From IMG/VR virus record IMGVR_UViG_3300044817_000011, positions 1-36,134 of that record: a stretch of DNA of 36,134 nucleotides, one strand, 5' to 3'. The notes under the pieces are model-generated. The model had not been told where the DNA came from and did not search any database. It worked only from the letters and a program-made list of their open reading frames with translations. Shown piece after piece: positions 35,923 to 36,134 of the stretch; position 1 is the stretch's first letter, and each line of letters starts with the position of its first letter. Made by a program: the position numbers and the translations under genes. The stretch is from a virus.

Positions 35923-36134
35923 ATGGATTGCAGTTACTACGGTACAAATGAAGGTGTTCGTGAGGGTTTGCCTGTGACGCATATAATTATGGATGAATTT
36001 TTCAATAGATTAGTTGAAAAGAATGAAGCAAAACTCCTAAAGAAACACGCAAATATATTGGCAGAGCTTCGTAAAACTTTTTCTAGTGATTTTAAAAATA
36101 TGAAAAAAAATATCAATATCGCCACTTTTGATAT
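35923..36134 (+). CDS. N-terminal part of the 109-aa protein that crosses the circular join
   Basis: ATG 35923 starts three bases after the previous stop, and the frame continues across the join to position 253. A second Met (in HIIMDEFFNRL) lies 22 codons on and is a possible alternative start. The N-terminal segment (MDCSYYGTNEGVREGLPVTH) precedes the helical part described at 1-253. The gene would be truncated only because the circle is cut here. Confidence 0.75.
   Translation, partial: MDCSYYGTNEGVREGLPVTHIIMDEFFNRLVEKNEAKLLKKHANILAELRKTFSSDFKNMKKNINIATFD
36000..36134. repeat. Terminal overlap, copy 2 (same as 1-135)
   Basis: The last 135 bases repeat the first 135 with a single mismatch (C at 36114 against A at 115). 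This marks the circular join; see the entry at 1-135. Confidence 0.9.

Overview
The window is a complete circular-mapping phage genome, opened inside a gene. Bases 36000-36134 repeat bases 1-135 with one synonymous mismatch, so the unit length is 35,999 bp. Base composition is AT-rich, genes are tightly packed with Shine-Dalgarno starts and ATGA overlaps, and two products carry Gram-negative signal peptides. The host is therefore probably an AT-rich gammaproteobacterium. A Legionella-like host is possible but is only an impression from protein style.

Virion half, rightward, about 30980 through the end and round to 19872. It starts with a small replication-type protein and a VRR-NUC nuclease, then an M15 endolysin and a holin. 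Next come small and large terminase, portal, scaffold, P22-type coat protein, a P22 gp4-like connector, a gp10-like tail hub, three ejection-type proteins, a collar-domain fibre, a spike-base protein and a set of fibre proteins. Two of the fibres share both their N-terminal anchor and their C-terminal domain. The gene set and order are those of a short-tailed (P22-like) phage. A Tad2-like (DUF2829) anti-defence candidate sits just before the portal gene.

Accessory and early half, leftward, 27921 down to 19869. It holds a Sak4-like ATPase with an SSB-like partner carrying an acidic tail, an odd tRNA-like gene, a Lar-like zinc ribbon, two secreted proteins, three DUF551-like proteins and many tiny zinc-ribbon or unknown proteins. 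A serine resolvase lies on the opposite strand in this region. A good leftward promoter (-10 at 28004-28009) overlaps two copies of a TGCAATAC motif. The same core recurs on both sides of a small ribbon-helix-helix regulator gene, which suggests a regulatory switch.

Plasmid module, 28016-30670. ParA and a ParG-like ribbon-helix-helix partner are bracketed by arrays of 8-bp GCGCATTT repeats (3 upstream, 6 downstream). They are followed by a 10-codon leader whose stop overlaps the start of an IncFII-RepA-like initiator, then a terminator and a pair of inverted DnaA boxes as candidate origin. I see no integrase or attachment site. Together with the resolvase this points to a temperate podovirus whose prophage is a circular, partitioned plasmid: a P22-like phage-plasmid. 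I could not identify a CI-type repressor.
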